A stretch of DNA of 33,504 bases from Rickettsiales bacterium (GCA_031256175.1 JAIRRC010000025.1:1-33504), one strand, 5' to 3'. Shown: positions 22,478-32,302, numbered from the stretch's first letter. Made by a program: numbers and translations. The notes: a model not told the origin generated them from the letters alone.

Positions 22478-22693
22478 TTACTTCTTCTTGGCCGCGGATT
22501 TTTTCATCGCGGATATTTTGGTTGCGACGCGCGCGATTTCGCGGCGGGTCTTCCGGACAAGGTGAGTCTGCTGCAACTGGCCGGCGGTCTTCTGGAAGCG
22601 CAGGTTCATCTGTTCCTTTTTAAGGTCGGTCAGCTTGCCGGACGCGGCGTCCAAGGTCAAGCTTTCGGTTTTGTTCGTTTCTTTCTTTGCCAT
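22478..22693 (-). CDS. rpmC: 50S ribosomal protein L29
   Basis: L29 is a two-helix protein at the tunnel exit next to the SRP and trigger-factor site. The 71-residue product has the helical pair with KEQMNLRFQKTAGQLQQTHLVRKTRREIARV (read in two parts), which fits the family. It is placed between rplP and rpsQ. The basic tail AMKKSAAKKK is typical. Confidence 0.97.
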   Translation of the reverse strand: MAKKETNKTESLTLDAASGKLTDLKKEQMNLRFQKTAGQLQQTHLVRKTRREIARVATKISAMKKSAAKKK

Positions 22694-22704
22694 TTCGTTT
22701 TTCC

Positions 22705-23118
22705 TTAATTAGCGTGGCGGGCGACGATTTTCGTTTTGACCGGAAGCTTTGCGGCGGCCAGGGTCAAGGCTTCGCTTGCGGTAGTTTCCGAAACGCCGTC
22801 GACTTCGAACATTATGCGTCCGGGTTTCACGCGGCAGCACCAGTATTCGATGGCGCCCTTTCCCTTACCCATGCGGACTTCGGCGGGCTTTTTGGAAACC
22901 GGGACGTCCGGGAATATGCGAATCCAAACGCGGCCTGCGCGCTTCATATGGCGCGAGATGGCGCGGCGCGCGGCTTCGATTTGGCGCGCGGTGACGCGTT
23001 CCGGGCTTTGGGCTTTAAGGCCGAAGGAACCGAACGCGAGCTCGGCGCCGCCCTTGGTGTTTCCATGAATGCGGCCCTTATGCTGCTTGCGGAATTTGGT
23101 CTTTATCGGCATCAACAT
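22705..23118 (-). CDS. rplP: 50S ribosomal protein L16
   Basis: L16 helps position A-site tRNA. The 137-residue product begins [19 protein letters not shown] and has the [10 protein letters not shown] and [18 protein letters not shown] motifs. Its ATG shares a base with the rpsC stop (TAATG), so the two are translationally coupled. Confidence 0.98.
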   Translation of the reverse strand: MLMPIKTKFRKQHKGRIHGNTKGGAELAFGSFGLKAQSPERVTARQIEAARRAISRHMKRAGRVWIRIFPDVPVSKKPAEVRMGKGKGAIEYWCCRVKPGRIMFEVDGVSETTASEALTLAAAKLPVKTKIVARHAN

Positions 23119-23846
23119 TACTGAACCTCTCTATTTTTCGGGGCGCGGTTTTCGCGGGCGCCCGTCGACGCGGCGAATTCGCGCGGCGCGGACATTTCGC
23201 GAACCAATTTTTCTTCGTTCACGACGTCGCCGGTATAGACCCAAACCTTGACGCCGATGACGCCGTAGGTGGTCTTGGCCTGAACCGAAGCGTAGTCGAT
23301 GTCGGCGCGCAGGGTGTGAAGCGGAATGCGTCCGTCGCGCATTGATTCCTCGCGCGCGATTTCGGCGCCGTTCAGGCGGCCCGACAGGGTGATTTTGATT
23401 CCCTTGGCGCCGGCTTTTTCGGCGTTCTGCATCGCCTTTTTCATGGCGCGCTTGAAGGAAACGCGGCCTTCGATTTGCTGGGCTATGGATTTGCCGACCA
23501 GCTGGGCGTTGATGTCGGCTTTCCTGACTTCGACGATGTTCACGATGACGTTGTCGTTCTTCACAAGCTTCTTGATTCCGTTCCGAAGCGCTTCGATGTC
23601 GGCGCCGTTCTTGCCGATGATGATTCCGGGGCGGCTGCTGTGGATGGTGATGACCAATTTCTTCGCAAGGCGTTCGATGACGACCTTGGCAAGACCGGCC
23701 TTGTCCAGCTTCTTTTCGAGGAAGCCGCGGATTTTATAATCTTCTATGACATAGGCGGCATAGTCCTTTTTCGACGCCGTCCAGCGCGAATCGGACGTCT
23801 TGTTTATCATAAGGCGGTTCGCTATCGGCGATACTTTCTGACCCAT
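23118..23846 (-). CDS. rpsC: 30S ribosomal protein S3
   Basis: S3 lines the mRNA entry channel and has helicase activity with S4 and S5. The 242-residue product has the type II KH domain with [11 protein letters not shown] (about residues 74-84), and the C-terminal S3 domain with [20 protein letters not shown] and [16 protein letters not shown]-terminal Arg/Asn-rich tail ([15 protein letters not shown]) ends the chain. It ends in a 1-bp overlap with rplP. Confidence 0.98.
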   Translation of the reverse strand: MGQKVSPIANRLMINKTSDSRWTASKKDYAAYVIEDYKIRGFLEKKLDKAGLAKVVIERLAKKLVITIHSSRPGIIIGKNGADIEALRNGIKKLVKNDNVIVNIVEVRKADINAQLVGKSIAQQIEGRVSFKRAMKKAMQNAEKAGAKGIKITLSGRLNGAEIAREESMRDGRIPLHTLRADIDYASVQAKTTYGVIGVKVWVYTGDVVNEEKLVREMSAPREFAASTGARENRAPKNREVQ

Positions 23847-23847
23847 A

Positions 23848-24261
23848 TTAGTTCCCCTCTTTCTTGACTTTTTTGGCGGGCTTTTCGGCCTTCGCCTTCG
23901 GTTCGACGGATTCCAAGACCAATGTAAGGCTGGAAAACTTTTTAAGTATCGGACGCGCCGAGCCCTGTTTGCTCGGGAAAATGCGCTTCATCGTGATGGC
24001 CTTGCCGACCCAGGCTTCCTTTACTATAAGGCTGTCGGCGGACATCTTGTCGTTGTGTTCGGCGTTCGCGACGCCGGATATAAGCGATTTCTTCACGTCG
24101 CCCGCGGCGCGCTTTTTCGAAAACGTCATAACCTCTATCGCGCGGCCGACCGGAAGGCCCCTGACCTGCGCGGCGATAAGGTTCAGCTTTTGCGCGCTCG
24201 TGCGGATAAGGCGGTTAAAAACGCGCACCTGATTATCCGTCAAACCATATTTCTTTGCCAT
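23848..24261 (-). CDS. rplV: 50S ribosomal protein L22
   Basis: L22 lines the exit tunnel and gates macrolide sensitivity. The 137-residue product has SAQKLNLIAAQVRGLPVGRA and the tunnel-loop region WVGKAITMKRIFPSKQGSARP. The usual length is about 110-130; the excess is a short Lys/Ala/Glu-rich C-terminal tail (KAKAEKPAKKVKKEGN), in keeping with the tails on L15 and L17. Confidence 0.97.
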   Translation of the reverse strand: MAKKYGLTDNQVRVFNRLIRTSAQKLNLIAAQVRGLPVGRAIEVMTFSKKRAAGDVKKSLISGVANAEHNDKMSADSLIVKEAWVGKAITMKRIFPSKQGSARPILKKFSSLTLVLESVEPKAKAEKPAKKVKKEGN

Positions 24262-24276
24262 TTCACTTTTCCTTTA

Positions 24277-24573
24277 TTATTTCTTAGCCGCGGGCGCCGA
24301 AGTCGTCGCCGTCTTGTTCGCCGCATGGCCCTTGAAGACGCGCGTCGGCGCGAATTCGCCGAGCTTGTGCCCAATCATGTCTTCCACTATCGAAACCGGA
24401 ATGAACTTCTGCCCGTTGTGGACGTTGAAGGTCAGACCCACCATCTGCGGAATAATCGTCGAGCCGCGAGACCAGGTGTTAATCGGTTTCCTATCGTTCG
24501 CTTCGTTCGCCTTGGCCGCCTTCTTCAAAAGCGACGGGTGAACATACGGACCTTTCCAAACTGAACGTGCCAT
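24277..24573 (-). CDS. rpsS: 30S ribosomal protein S19
   Basis: S19 sits in the 30S head with S13. The 98-residue product begins [19 protein letters not shown] and contains [20 protein letters not shown] and [20 protein letters not shown]. It is in standard order between rplB and rplV. Confidence 0.98.
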   Translation of the reverse strand: MARSVWKGPYVHPSLLKKAAKANEANDRKPINTWSRGSTIIPQMVGLTFNVHNGQKFIPVSIVEDMIGHKLGEFAPTRVFKGHAANKTATTSAPAAKK

Positions 24574-24584
24574 CTATTAGCTCC

Positions 24585-25418
24585 TTATTTCTTCTTCGAA
24601 ACGTGGCGCGAGCGGATAATCATGCGCTGCGTGCGTTTGTTCTTTCTTGTGCGGTATCCCTTCGCCGGAACGCCGGTGCGGGAAACAGGCGTGTGGCCTT
24701 TGGACTTTCCGTTTCCGCCGCCCATCGGATGGTCGACCGGGTTCATCGCGATACCGCGGGTCGTCGGGCGTATGCCAAGCCAGCGCGCGCGGCCGGCCTT
24801 GCCCAGGCTGACGTTCCGCTGGTCGGGATTCGACACGACGCCGACGGAAGCCATGCAGTCCGAAAGGACTTTGCGCAGTTCGCCCGAGTTCATCTTTATC
24901 TGGGCATAGATTCCGTCCTTGCCCATCAATTGCACCGAACAACCGGCGGAACGGGCCAGCTGGCCGCCCTTGCCCGGCTTGATTTCGACGTTATGGACGA
25001 CGGTTCCAATCGGCATATTTTTAAGCGGCATCGCATTGCCCGGCTTTATATCCGCGAACTGGGCGGACACGACGGCATCGCCGACGGCCAATTTTTGCGG
25101 CGCCAATATATAGGCTTTGGTTTTATCCTTGTATTCGACAAGCGCGATGAAGGCCGTGCGGTTCGGGTCGTATTCCAGACGGATTACTTTCGCTTCCATG
25201 TCTTTCTTCGCGCGCTTGAAATCTATTATGCGGTATTTCTTCTTATGCCCGCCGCCCTGGTGCGGAACGACCACGTGGCCGAAATTATTGCGGCCGCCCT
25301 GCGAGGCCTTGCCCGAGGTAAGGGATTTTTCCGGCGCGCCCCTGTGCAGGCCCGACTTGTCGACAAGGACAAGTCCGCGGGTGCCGGGGGTATTTGGTTT
25401 ATAATGTTTCAGTGCCAT
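24585..25418 (-). CDS. rplB: 50S ribosomal protein L2
   Basis: L2 is needed for subunit association and peptidyl-transferase centre formation. The 277-residue product has [20 protein letters not shown], the [11 protein letters not shown] segment and the C-terminal [16 protein letters not shown] block with the conserved histidine. It is full length and unremarkable. Confidence 0.98.
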   Translation of the reverse strand: MALKHYKPNTPGTRGLVLVDKSGLHRGAPEKSLTSGKASQGGRNNFGHVVVPHQGGGHKKKYRIIDFKRAKKDMEAKVIRLEYDPNRTAFIALVEYKDKTKAYILAPQKLAVGDAVVSAQFADIKPGNAMPLKNMPIGTVVHNVEIKPGKGGQLARSAGCSVQLMGKDGIYAQIKMNSGELRKVLSDCMASVGVVSNPDQRNVSLGKAGRARWLGIRPTTRGIAMNPVDHPMGGGNGKSKGHTPVSRTGVPAKGYRTRKNKRTQRMIIRSRHVSKKK

Positions 25419-25441
25419 TTTATTTTTCCTTTTACTTGCAC

Positions 25442-25759
25442 TTACAGCTTGGCCATGACGTCGATTTTCTGATTATCGGCCAAAGTTATATACGCCTTTT
25501 TGACGGCGTTCCTGGTTCCCGTGCGACCCTTGAAAGTTTTTATCTTTCCCTTGGTGTTCACGATATTGACCTTCGCGACCTTCACCTTGTAAAGGGTTTC
25601 GACCGCTTGGGCGATTTCCTGTTTCGTCGCGTCGCTTGCGACTTCGAATGCGACGGCGTTGCTTTCGGCAAGTTTCGCGGCCTTTTCGGAAACTATCGGT
25701 TTCTTCAAGATGTCGAACGTGCGAGCAGTCGCGACCAATTTCTTTTCAAGTTTCGCCAT
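25442..25759 (-). CDS. rplW: 50S ribosomal protein L23
   Basis: L23 is the tunnel-exit docking site for trigger factor and SRP. The 105-residue product has [37 protein letters not shown] and [15 protein letters not shown]. It begins 1 bp after the rplD stop. Confidence 0.98.
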   Translation of the reverse strand: MAKLEKKLVATARTFDILKKPIVSEKAAKLAESNAVAFEVASDATKQEIAQAVETLYKVKVAKVNIVNTKGKIKTFKGRTGTRNAVKKAYITLADNQKIDVMAKL

Positions 25760-25760
25760 A

Positions 25761-26387
25761 TTACGCCCCCAGTCTTTTTTCTATCGCGGCAACCGCGTCT
25801 TTCGTCAGGACAAGGTTCGCATGGTTCAATATGTCGCGGACGTTGAGGCCGATGGTCGGCAGAACGTCGAGGTTCTTTATGTTCGAAGCGGACTTCTTGA
25901 AGTTTTCGTCCAGTTTGTCGCCGCCAACGAACAAGGCCTTCGAAAGTTTCAGATTTTTCACGGATTTCGAAAGCGCTGCGGATTTCGCCGCCGACATCTT
26001 TTCGGAATCTATCACTATAAGCGAGCCGTCTTTGGCCTTGGACGACAAAGCCATCTTCAAGCCGAGCGCGCGGATTTTCTTCGGAAGGTCGGTTGCGTGC
26101 GAATGCGGATGCGGCGCGGCCACCGGCGCGGCGCCGCCGCGCTGGTGCGGGTTATACATGGAGCCCTGGCGCGCGCGGCCGGTCTTCTTCTGCTTGAACG
26201 GCTTTTTAGTCGTGCCCGAAATGTCCGATATGGTTTTAGTCGCATGGTTGCCGCTGCGGGAATTCGATTCCTGCCAGACAACTACGCGGTGAAGTATGTC
26301 CGCGCGCGGTTCGACCGCGAATATCGCGTCGTTAAGCTCGATAGAGCCGGCGGCCTTGCCTTCAAGATTCAAAACGTTAAACTTCAT
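25761..26387 (-). CDS. rplD: 50S ribosomal protein L4
   Basis: L4 reaches into the exit tunnel and, in E. coli, represses the S10 operon. The 208-residue product has RSGNHATKTISDISGTTKKP and the tunnel loop KQKKTGRARQGS, then HPHSHATDLPKKIRALGLK. Its ATG overlaps the rplC stop by one base (TAATG). I saw no obvious copy of the E. coli L4-responsive leader upstream of rpsJ. Confidence 0.98.
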   Translation of the reverse strand: MKFNVLNLEGKAAGSIELNDAIFAVEPRADILHRVVVWQESNSRSGNHATKTISDISGTTKKPFKQKKTGRARQGSMYNPHQRGGAAPVAAPHPHSHATDLPKKIRALGLKMALSSKAKDGSLIVIDSEKMSAAKSAALSKSVKNLKLSKALFVGGDKLDENFKKSASNIKNLDVLPTIGLNVRDILNHANLVLTKDAVAAIEKRLGA

Positions 26388-27106
26388 TATTCACCCGCCT
26401 TTTCTTCGGCCTTGGGTTCCGCCGCCGGGGCCGACTTCATAATCGTCGGGACCGGAACGTCCTTCGGCAAATCTTTTTTAACGGCGTCGGTCAGGATTAT
26501 GAAGGAACCCTTCGCGCCCGGGACCGCGCCCTCTATGAATATCAAATTGTCTTCCATGTCGTGGCCGAAGACTTTCAGATTCTGGACGGATACTTTTTCG
26601 GACCCCATTTGTCCCGCCATCTTCTTGCCCTTGAACACGCGGCCCGGCCATTCGCGCATACCGGTTCCGCCCAACGAGCGATGGGCTTTAAGGACGCCGT
26701 GCGAGGCTTCCTTTCCGCCGAAGTTGTGGCGCTTCATCGCGCCTTGGAAACCCTTGCCTTTCGACACGCCCTCGGCGTCGACGAACTGGCCCTTGATGAA
26801 ATGCTGGGCGGACATATTCGTTCCGACCGGAATCATGCAGTCTTCCGACACGCGGAATTCGGAAACCTTGCGGAAGGGTTTGACGTTCTGCTTTTTCGCG
26901 GCTTCGATTTGCGGTTTGGCGACGTGCTTTTCCTTGGCCTGGTTCAGACCCATCTGGACCGCGACGTATCCGTGCTTGTCCATGGTGCGGTGGCCGACAA
27001 TCGTGCAGTCCTTGACCGCGAGAATGGTGACGGGAACCGAAGCGCCTTCGTTGTCGAACAGGCGGGTCATTCCCACTTTCTCGGTTATAAGTCCAGAGCG
27101 TTTCAT
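26387..27106 (-). CDS. rplC: 50S ribosomal protein L3
   Basis: L3 starts large-subunit assembly and reaches the peptidyl-transferase centre. The 239-residue product has GLITEKVGMTRLF at the start and RSLGGTGMREWPGRVFKGKK followed by MAGQMGS, whose Gln is the methylated residue in E. coli. The C-terminus is about 25 residues longer than in E. coli and ends in an Ala/Glu-rich stretch (SAPAAEPKAEEKAGE). Confidence 0.98.
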   Translation of the reverse strand: MKRSGLITEKVGMTRLFDNEGASVPVTILAVKDCTIVGHRTMDKHGYVAVQMGLNQAKEKHVAKPQIEAAKKQNVKPFRKVSEFRVSEDCMIPVGTNMSAQHFIKGQFVDAEGVSKGKGFQGAMKRHNFGGKEASHGVLKAHRSLGGTGMREWPGRVFKGKKMAGQMGSEKVSVQNLKVFGHDMEDNLIFIEGAVPGAKGSFIILTDAVKKDLPKDVPVPTIMKSAPAAEPKAEEKAGE

Positions 27107-27126
27107 AACTTTTCTGCCTTTATTAT

Positions 27127-27435
27127 TTACAATTTTATCTTCACATCAACTCCGGACGCCAAATCCAACTTCATCAAGGCATCGACGGTCTGAGGGGTTG
27201 GATTAACGATATAGATAACGCGCTTGTGGTTGCGTATCTCGAATTGCTCACGCGATTTCTTGTCGACGTGAGGCGAGCGGTTGATAGTAAATTTCTTTAT
27301 GTTGGTCGGCAAAGAAACAGGTCCTGCGACTTCCGCGCCGGTCCTTTTGGCGGTCTTGACGATTTCATCGACAGACGACACCAAAATCCTGTGGTCGAAG
27401 GCGCTTAGCGTTATGCGGATTTTAGAAGACAACAT
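27127..27435 (-). CDS. rpsJ: 30S ribosomal protein S10
   Basis: S10 is a 30S head protein and also the NusE transcription factor. The 102-residue product has [41 protein letters not shown] and [19 protein letters not shown]. The gap to tuf is only 22 bp with no visible promoter, so the S10 operon appears fused to the str operon. Confidence 0.98.
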   Translation of the reverse strand: MLSSKIRITLSAFDHRILVSSVDEIVKTAKRTGAEVAGPVSLPTNIKKFTINRSPHVDKKSREQFEIRNHKRVIYIVNPTPQTVDALMKLDLASGVDVKIKL

Positions 27436-27457
27436 GACCTGTTTTCCTTGCTTTGTT

Positions 27458-28645
27458 TTACTTGTTTATCTTGGTTACGACGCCTGCGCCAACGGTGCGT
27501 CCGCCTTCGCGGATAGCGAAGCGGCGGCCTTCGTCCATCGCAATCGGGGCGATGAGCTTAACCGTGAACTTCAAGTTGTCGCCCGGAAGAACCATTTCCT
27601 TGCCGGCCGGCAATTCGATGGTGCCCGTAACGTCTGTGGTCGAGAAGAAGAACTGCGGACGATAGTTCGAGAAGAACGCCGTGTGGCGGCCGCCCTCTTC
27701 CTTCGTCAGGATGTAGCATTCGGCTTCGAACTCGGTATGCGGGGTTATGGAACCCGGCTTGCAGAGAACCTGGCCGCGCTCGACTTCTTCCTTCTTCGTG
27801 CCGCGCAGCAGCAGTCCGACGTTGTCGCCGGCTTCGCCCTGGTCAAGCAGTTTGCGGAACATTTCGACGCCGGTAACGGTCGTCTTCTGGGTCGGGCGGA
27901 GGCCGACGATTTCGACTTCTTCGCCGACTTTAATCACGCCGGATTCGATACGACCGGTGACGACGGTTCCGCGGCCGGAAATCGAGAACACGTCCTCGAC
28001 CGGCATGATGAACGGCTTGTCGACCGGGCGCTGCGGCAGCGGGATATAGCTGTCAAGGGCGGCCAAAAGGCTGTCGATGGCTTCCTTGCCCAGGCCGTCG
28101 GACTTGCCTTCCAAAGCGGAAAGGGCGGAACCGCGGATAATCGGGGCCTTGTCGCCGTCGAACTTGTTCGCGGACAAAAGTTCGCGGACTTCCATTTCGA
28201 CCAGCTCCAAAAGCTCGGCGTCGTTAACCATGTCGCATTTGTTGAGGAAGACGACGATGTTCGGGATGCCGACCTGGCGCGCGAGCAGAACGTGTTCGCG
28301 GGTCTGGGGCATCGGGCCGTCGGCGGCGGACACGACCAATATCGCCCCGTCCATCTGTGCGGCGCCGGTAATCATGTTCTTCACATAGTCGGCGTGGCCC
28401 GGGCAGTCGACGTGCGCATAGTGGCGGTTGGCCGTTTCGTATTCGACGTGGGCGGTGTTGATGGTTATTCCGCGCGCCTTTTCTTCCGGCGCGTTGTCGA
28501 TGTCCTGGACTTTCTTGTTCTTGTCCGCGCCTACGCCGTAAAGGCTGACCAAAGCGGCGGTCGTGGTGGTTTTTCCATGGTCGACGTGGCCTATCGTGCC
28601 GACGTTGACGTGGGGCTTGCTTCTTATGTATTTTTCTTTTGCCAT
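27458..28645 (-). CDS. tuf: Elongation factor Tu
   Basis: EF-Tu delivers aminoacyl-tRNA to the ribosome. The 395-residue product has intact GTP-binding motifs: GHVDHGKT (19-26), DCPGHADY (80-87) and NKCD (135-138). Domains 2 and 3 follow. Two usually constant spots differ. GRxERG reads GRIESG (Ser235). The FRTTDVTG of domain 3 reads FFSTTDVTG (Ser335), which by my alignment is E. coli Arg333; GRHTPFF also reads GRHTAFF. The C-terminus GVVTKINK resembles Rickettsiales. It lies between fusA and rpsJ; I cannot tell whether a second tuf exists elsewhere. Confidence 0.98.
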   Translation of the reverse strand: MAKEKYIRSKPHVNVGTIGHVDHGKTTTTAALVSLYGVGADKNKKVQDIDNAPEEKARGITINTAHVEYETANRHYAHVDCPGHADYVKNMITGAAQMDGAILVVSAADGPMPQTREHVLLARQVGIPNIVVFLNKCDMVNDAELLELVEMEVRELLSANKFDGDKAPIIRGSALSALEGKSDGLGKEAIDSLLAALDSYIPLPQRPVDKPFIMPVEDVFSISGRGTVVTGRIESGVIKVGEEVEIVGLRPTQKTTVTGVEMFRKLLDQGEAGDNVGLLLRGTKKEEVERGQVLCKPGSITPHTEFEAECYILTKEEGGRHTAFFSNYRPQFFFSTTDVTGTIELPAGKEMVLPGDNLKFTVKLIAPIAMDEGRRFAIREGGRTVGAGVVTKINK

Positions 28646-28681
28646 TTCGTTCTCCTGTTTTTTTGTTTAGTTTGTTTTGAA

Positions 28682-30763
28682 TTACTTCTTGTGCTTTTTC
28701 ACGACTTCTTCCATCACGTTCGTCGGGACTTCGGCGTAGTGAGAAAGCTCCATATACGGATTGGCGCGGCCCTGGGACAGCGAGCGCAAAGTCTTCACAT
28801 ATCCGAACATCGAAGCCAGCGGGACGAATGCCTTGATTTCCTGCTCGCCGAACTGGGTTTCCATTCCGCTTATCTGACCGCGGCGGGAATTCAGGTCGCC
28901 GATGATGTCGCCGACGTATTCTTCCGGGGTCGTAACGGTAAGCGCCATGATGGGTTCCAAAAGCTTTGGGGATGCTTCGCTCATCGCTTCGCGGAACGCG
29001 GCGCGCGCCGCTATTTCAAAGCAAAGGACGTTGGAATCGACTTCATGGTATTTTCCATCGACCAATGTCGCTTTGAAATCTATTGTCGGGTAGCCGATAA
29101 TCGGACCCGTGGCCTTGGCCAGTTTTATGCCCTTTTCGACGCCGGGGATAAATTCCTTTGGAACGGCGCCGCCGACGATTTTGTTTTCAAAGACTTCGCC
29201 AGAACCGGCTTCAAGCGGTTCGAATATGATTTTCACCTGGGCGTATTGGCCCGAACCGCCGGACTGCTTTTTGTGCGTGTAGTCTTTCGTGATGGTTTTG
29301 CGGATGGTTTCGCGGTAGGCGATTTGCGGTTCGCCGACATTGGCTTCGACCTTGAATTCGCGCATAAGGCGGTCGACGATGATTTCCAAATGAAGCTCGC
29401 CGACGCCCGAGAGAATCGTCTGGCCGGATTCCTGGTCGGTGGACACGCGGAACGACGGGTCTTCCTTGGCAAGCGCCTGCAAGCCCAGGCCCATCTTTTC
29501 GATGTCGGCTTTGGTTTTCGGCTCGACCGCCAAATCCATGACGGTCGGCGGAATGTGAATCTTTTCCAATATAATCGGCTTCGATTCATCGCAAAGGGTG
29601 TCGCCCGTCAGGGTGTCTTTAAGGCCGACCAAGACGACGATGTCGCCGGCTTCGGCTTCCTTGATTTCCTCGCGGTTGTTGGCGTGCATCAGCAGCATGC
29701 GGCCCACGCGCTCGCGCCGGTCGCGCGTCGCATTGTAGACATAGGAACCGGAGCTGAGCTTGCCGGAATAAATTCTGACGAACATAAGGGAACCCACGAA
29801 CGGGTCGCTTGCGATTTTGAACGCCATGGCCGAGAAAGGCTCGGTAATGTCGGGCTTTCTTTCGTCGGCGGTTTCGCCGTCCATCTTGACGCCTTTCACC
29901 GCGGCGATGTCGTCCGGCGCGGGCAGATAATCGACGACCGCGTCAAGCAGCGGCTGAACGCCCTTGTTCTTGAAGGACGAGCCGTTAAGGACAGGAACGA
30001 ACGCCTGCTTGATTGTCGCTTTGCGGATTAATTTTTTAAGGGTCGCTTCGTCGGGCTCTTTGCCTTCCATATAAGCTTCCATAACCGCGTCGTCCATTTC
30101 GACGGCGGCTTCTATAAGTTTCGCGCGAAGTTCGACGGCTTTGTCTTCAAGCTCGGCCGGGATTTCGATTTCGACCGGATTTTCGCCGGTTTCGTCTTCC
30201 CAGATTATGCCCTTCATGCGCACCAAATCGACCACGCCCTTGTAGTCGTTTTCCGCGCCGATTGGGAAATTAAGAACGACCGGGTTTGCGCCCAGTCGTT
30301 CCCTTATCATATTAACGCAACGGAAGAAGTCGCCGCCGACGCGGTCCATCTTGTTTATAAAGCAGATGCGCGGGACATTGTAGCGGTTCGCCTGGCGCCA
30401 AACGGTTATGGTCTGGGATTGGACGCCGGAAACGGATTCGAACACCGCGACCGCGCCGTCAAGGACGCGAAGCGAGCGCTCGACTTCCATCGTGAAGTCG
30501 ACATGGCCCGGCGTGTCGATAAGATTGATTCGGTGGTCGCGCCAGAAACAGGTCGTCGCGGCGGAAGTGATGGTGATTCCGCGTTCCTTTTCCTGCTCCA
30601 TCCAGTCCATGGTGGCGCCGCCGTCGTGGACTTCGCCGACCTTGTAGGTTTTTTTCGTGAAGAACAGAATGCGTTCGGATGTCGTCGTCTTGCCGGCGTC
30701 GATGTGCGCCATGATGCCGATGTTGCGATACATATTCAATGGAACGTATTTGCCTAACGACAT
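28682..30763 (-). CDS. fusA: Elongation factor G
   Basis: EF-G drives translocation and, with RRF, ribosome recycling. The 693-residue product is full length with AHIDAGKT (19-26), DTPGHVDF and NKMDR in the G domain, followed by domains II-V. The C-terminal half includes [13 protein letters not shown] and [12 protein letters not shown]. No unusual change was apparent at the G motifs. It lies between rpsG (15 bp upstream) and tuf (36 bp downstream), the classical str order. Confidence 0.98.
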   Translation of the reverse strand: MSLGKYVPLNMYRNIGIMAHIDAGKTTTSERILFFTKKTYKVGEVHDGGATMDWMEQEKERGITITSAATTCFWRDHRINLIDTPGHVDFTMEVERSLRVLDGAVAVFESVSGVQSQTITVWRQANRYNVPRICFINKMDRVGGDFFRCVNMIRERLGANPVVLNFPIGAENDYKGVVDLVRMKGIIWEDETGENPVEIEIPAELEDKAVELRAKLIEAAVEMDDAVMEAYMEGKEPDEATLKKLIRKATIKQAFVPVLNGSSFKNKGVQPLLDAVVDYLPAPDDIAAVKGVKMDGETADERKPDITEPFSAMAFKIASDPFVGSLMFVRIYSGKLSSGSYVYNATRDRRERVGRMLLMHANNREEIKEAEAGDIVVLVGLKDTLTGDTLCDESKPIILEKIHIPPTVMDLAVEPKTKADIEKMGLGLQALAKEDPSFRVSTDQESGQTILSGVGELHLEIIVDRLMREFKVEANVGEPQIAYRETIRKTITKDYTHKKQSGGSGQYAQVKIIFEPLEAGSGEVFENKIVGGAVPKEFIPGVEKGIKLAKATGPIIGYPTIDFKATLVDGKYHEVDSNVLCFEIAARAAFREAMSEASPKLLEPIMALTVTTPEEYVGDIIGDLNSRRGQISGMETQFGEQEIKAFVPLASMFGYVKTLRSLSQGRANPYMELSHYAEVPTNVMEEVVKKHKK

Positions 30764-30778
30764 TCTTTTATCCTTTTA

Positions 30779-31246
30779 TTACCAGCGGAAATGGGCGAAG
30801 GCTTTGTTAGCCTCGGCCATTTTGTGGGTGTCGATTTTCTTTTTGATGGAAGCGCTGTTGCCCGCAAGGGTGTCGCGCAATTCGCCGAACAGGCGGTCTT
30901 CCATGGAACGCTCGCCGCGCTTTTTCGCAAGGGAAACCAGCCAGCGCAGGGCCAGGGTCTGCTGGCGAAGCGACGAAACTTCCACCGGAACCTGATAGGT
31001 GGCGCCGCCGACCCGGCGGCTTTTGACTTCGACCGAGGGCTTGACCGAGTCGACCGCGTCCAGCAGGCCGCGAAGCGGGTCCTTGTTGGCCTTCTTCAAT
31101 TTTTCCAGGGCGCCGTAGACGATTTTTTCGGCGACTTCCTTCTTGCCGTCTTCCATAATCGCGTTAATCAGCTTGGACACGACCTTGTTGCCGTAGACGG
31201 CGTCTTCCAGAACTTCGCGATGAACAGCAGCTTTGCGTCTTGACAT
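30779..31246 (-). CDS. rpsG: 30S ribosomal protein S7
   Basis: S7 nucleates assembly of the 30S head. The 155-residue product has [39 protein letters not shown] and the C-terminal [15 protein letters not shown], which is close to the shorter (B-strain-like) C-terminus. It follows rpsL by 10 bp. In E. coli S7 represses its own operon at the rpsL-rpsG gap, but here that gap is too short to hold the E. coli structure. Confidence 0.98.
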   Translation of the reverse strand: MSRRKAAVHREVLEDAVYGNKVVSKLINAIMEDGKKEVAEKIVYGALEKLKKANKDPLRGLLDAVDSVKPSVEVKSRRVGGATYQVPVEVSSLRQQTLALRWLVSLAKKRGERSMEDRLFGELRDTLAGNSASIKKKIDTHKMAEANKAFAHFRW

Positions 31247-31256
31247 TGCCTATTCC

Positions 31257-31628
31257 TTATTTTTTACGTTTCGCGCCATACAAAGAACGTGCCTGCTTTC
31301 TGGCAGACACGCCCTGTGTATCCAAAATACCGCGGATGATGTGATAGCGAACACCCGGCAAGTCCTTGACCCTGCCGCCGCGTATGCCGACGACGGAGTG
31401 CTCTTGCAGGTTATGGCCTTCGCCAGGGATATACGCCGTAACCTCGAACCCGTTGGCCAGCTTCACGCGGGCGACTTTACGCAAGGCCGAGTTCGGCTTT
31501 TTGGGGGTCGTCGTATAAACGCGGGTGCACACGCCGCGCTTCTGCGGACAATGCTGCATGGCAGGGACCTTGTTTCGATTCGAAATTTTCTTTCGCGATT
31601 TCCGAATCAGTTGGTTGATGGTTGGCAT
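31257..31628 (-). CDS. rpsL: 30S ribosomal protein S12
   Basis: S12 controls decoding accuracy. The 123-residue product begins [14 protein letters not shown]. The ATG at 31628 is preceded by AAAGGG, and a longer frame to 31664 lacks support. The streptomycin-site lysines are both wild type: [12 protein letters not shown] and GGRVKDLPG. As first gene of the superoperon it has a leader of about 145 nt from a strong promoter at 31781-31808. Confidence 0.98.
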   Translation of the reverse strand: MPTINQLIRKSRKKISNRNKVPAMQHCPQKRGVCTRVYTTTPKKPNSALRKVARVKLANGFEVTAYIPGEGHNLQEHSVVGIRGGRVKDLPGVRYHIIRGILDTQGVSARKQARSLYGAKRKK

Positions 31629-31678
31629 CAATAACCCTTTGTTTTGTTTGTCTTTTTCCTGCACAAAAAAACCGGGAC

Positions 31679-31735
31679 GGATTTATTCCATACATAACTG
31701 CATGGTTTATAAATCCGCTGAAAACCTTGGTTTTC
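31679..31735 (-). promoter_or_regulatory. rpsL: Structured leader of the rpsL superoperon
   Basis: Two adjacent inverted repeats lie in the leader. The first is GGATTTAT/ATAAATCC (31679-31686 with 31709-31716), with an inner CCAT/ATGG pair. The second is GAAAACC/GGTTTTC (31720-31726 with 31729-31735), with only two bases between arms, more like a protein-binding dyad than an RNA hairpin. On the RNA, the first hairpin is followed after 7 nt by a run of U's (31664-31670 complement), somewhat like an attenuator. Confidence 0.5.
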
Positions 31736-31780
31736 TTGTATTTTTTGTCTTTTCGGCCAGTTTCGCCCAAAAGATAGGTA

Positions 31781-31808
31781 ATTATAATCATGCGCCGCCG
31801 AAAGTCAA
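31781..31808 (-). promoter_or_regulatory. rpsL: Main promoter of the str-S10-spc-alpha superoperon
   Basis: Read on the - strand: TTGACT (31803-31808, preceded by C), a 16-bp spacer, perfect TATAAT (31781-31786). Transcription would begin near 31774. The next clear promoter in the same direction is 15 kb downstream, ahead of rpsM. Confidence 0.85.
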
Positions 31809-31963
31809 GCACTATTCAATGTATTTCCCTAAGTTTATCGCAGTTTGCCTTGCAATTTGACATAAGATTAATTATTGACAACCCTATTTTCATTCCTGGG
31901 AATACGACCTTATTGCGAAGCGCGCGGAAATTTCCTGTAATTGCCATACCAACGGAGGGAACC
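31809..31963. other. Intergenic spacer between divergent rpsL operon and unknown gene
   Basis: With the leader and promoter at 31629-31808, this completes the 335-bp gap. It is AT-rich and holds two direct TTGACA boxes 18 bp apart (31857-31862 and 31875-31880) pointing toward the + strand gene, but neither has a convincing -10 at the right distance. I see no ORF or repeat element here. Confidence 0.4.
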
Positions 31964-32302
31964 ATGCGCTTTTTCGAAGTCGAGCGGTTAATCGCAATAA
32001 TGAAGCTGTCGCCGTATCAGGCTTATGTCCTGCAAAACTACGGGCACAAATACAAATTGAATTCCCTTAAAAAGAAGGGCCCTGTCCTGCTGGCGCCATA
32101 CCGGAACGAAAGCGCCCGTAATTTTTCGGACGCGATACAAAGGGTGCTTATGGGCCCGCGCGCCGATTTAATCGGAAGCGACAGGATTCTCGTGCAGGGA
32201 CAGCGCGGGATAAAGGTCTATCCGGCGGGATACTTCAAGGCCAATATGGACGGCCACCGTTGCTACGCCGACCAGAACGGGAATGTGATACCGGGGAGAT
32301 GA
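31964..32302 (+). CDS. Unknown 112-aa protein
   Basis: The ATG at 31964 is preceded by GGAGGGA, the best ribosome-binding site of the accessory genes here. The N-terminal half is helical and basic (MRFFEVERLIAIMKLSPYQA, then KYKLNSLKKKG). The C-terminal half looks strand-rich (SDRILVQGQRGIKVYPAGYF, HRCYADQNGNVIPGR). There is no signal peptide or membrane segment. I do not recognise a family. It is transcribed away from the ribosomal superoperon and ends beside a degenerate palindromic repeat. Confidence 0.6.
   Translation: MRFFEVERLIAIMKLSPYQAYVLQNYGHKYKLNSLKKKGPVLLAPYRNESARNFSDAIQRVLMGPRADLIGSDRILVQGQRGIKVYPAGYFKANMDGHRCYADQNGNVIPGR

Noticed and set aside
27692-28645. EF-Tu Arg230 also replaced
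   Set aside because: Counting residues between motifs places Arg230 at the conserved GR of GRIESG, which is intact; the substituted Ser235 aligns with Arg233.
27436-28681. A tRNA gene or separate promoter around tuf
   Set aside because: The gaps are only 22 and 36 bp and hold ribosome-binding sites only; no tRNA fold fits.
27281-30031. A 916-codon open frame on the + strand opposite tuf and fusA
   Set aside because: It is antisense to two certain genes, has no start signal, and is explained by the strong GC codon bias on the coding strand leaving few stops in one reverse frame.
31857-31880. Two TTGACA boxes upstream of the 112-aa protein gene as promoters
   Set aside because: No acceptable -10 box lies 15-19 bp downstream of either; left as a note only.
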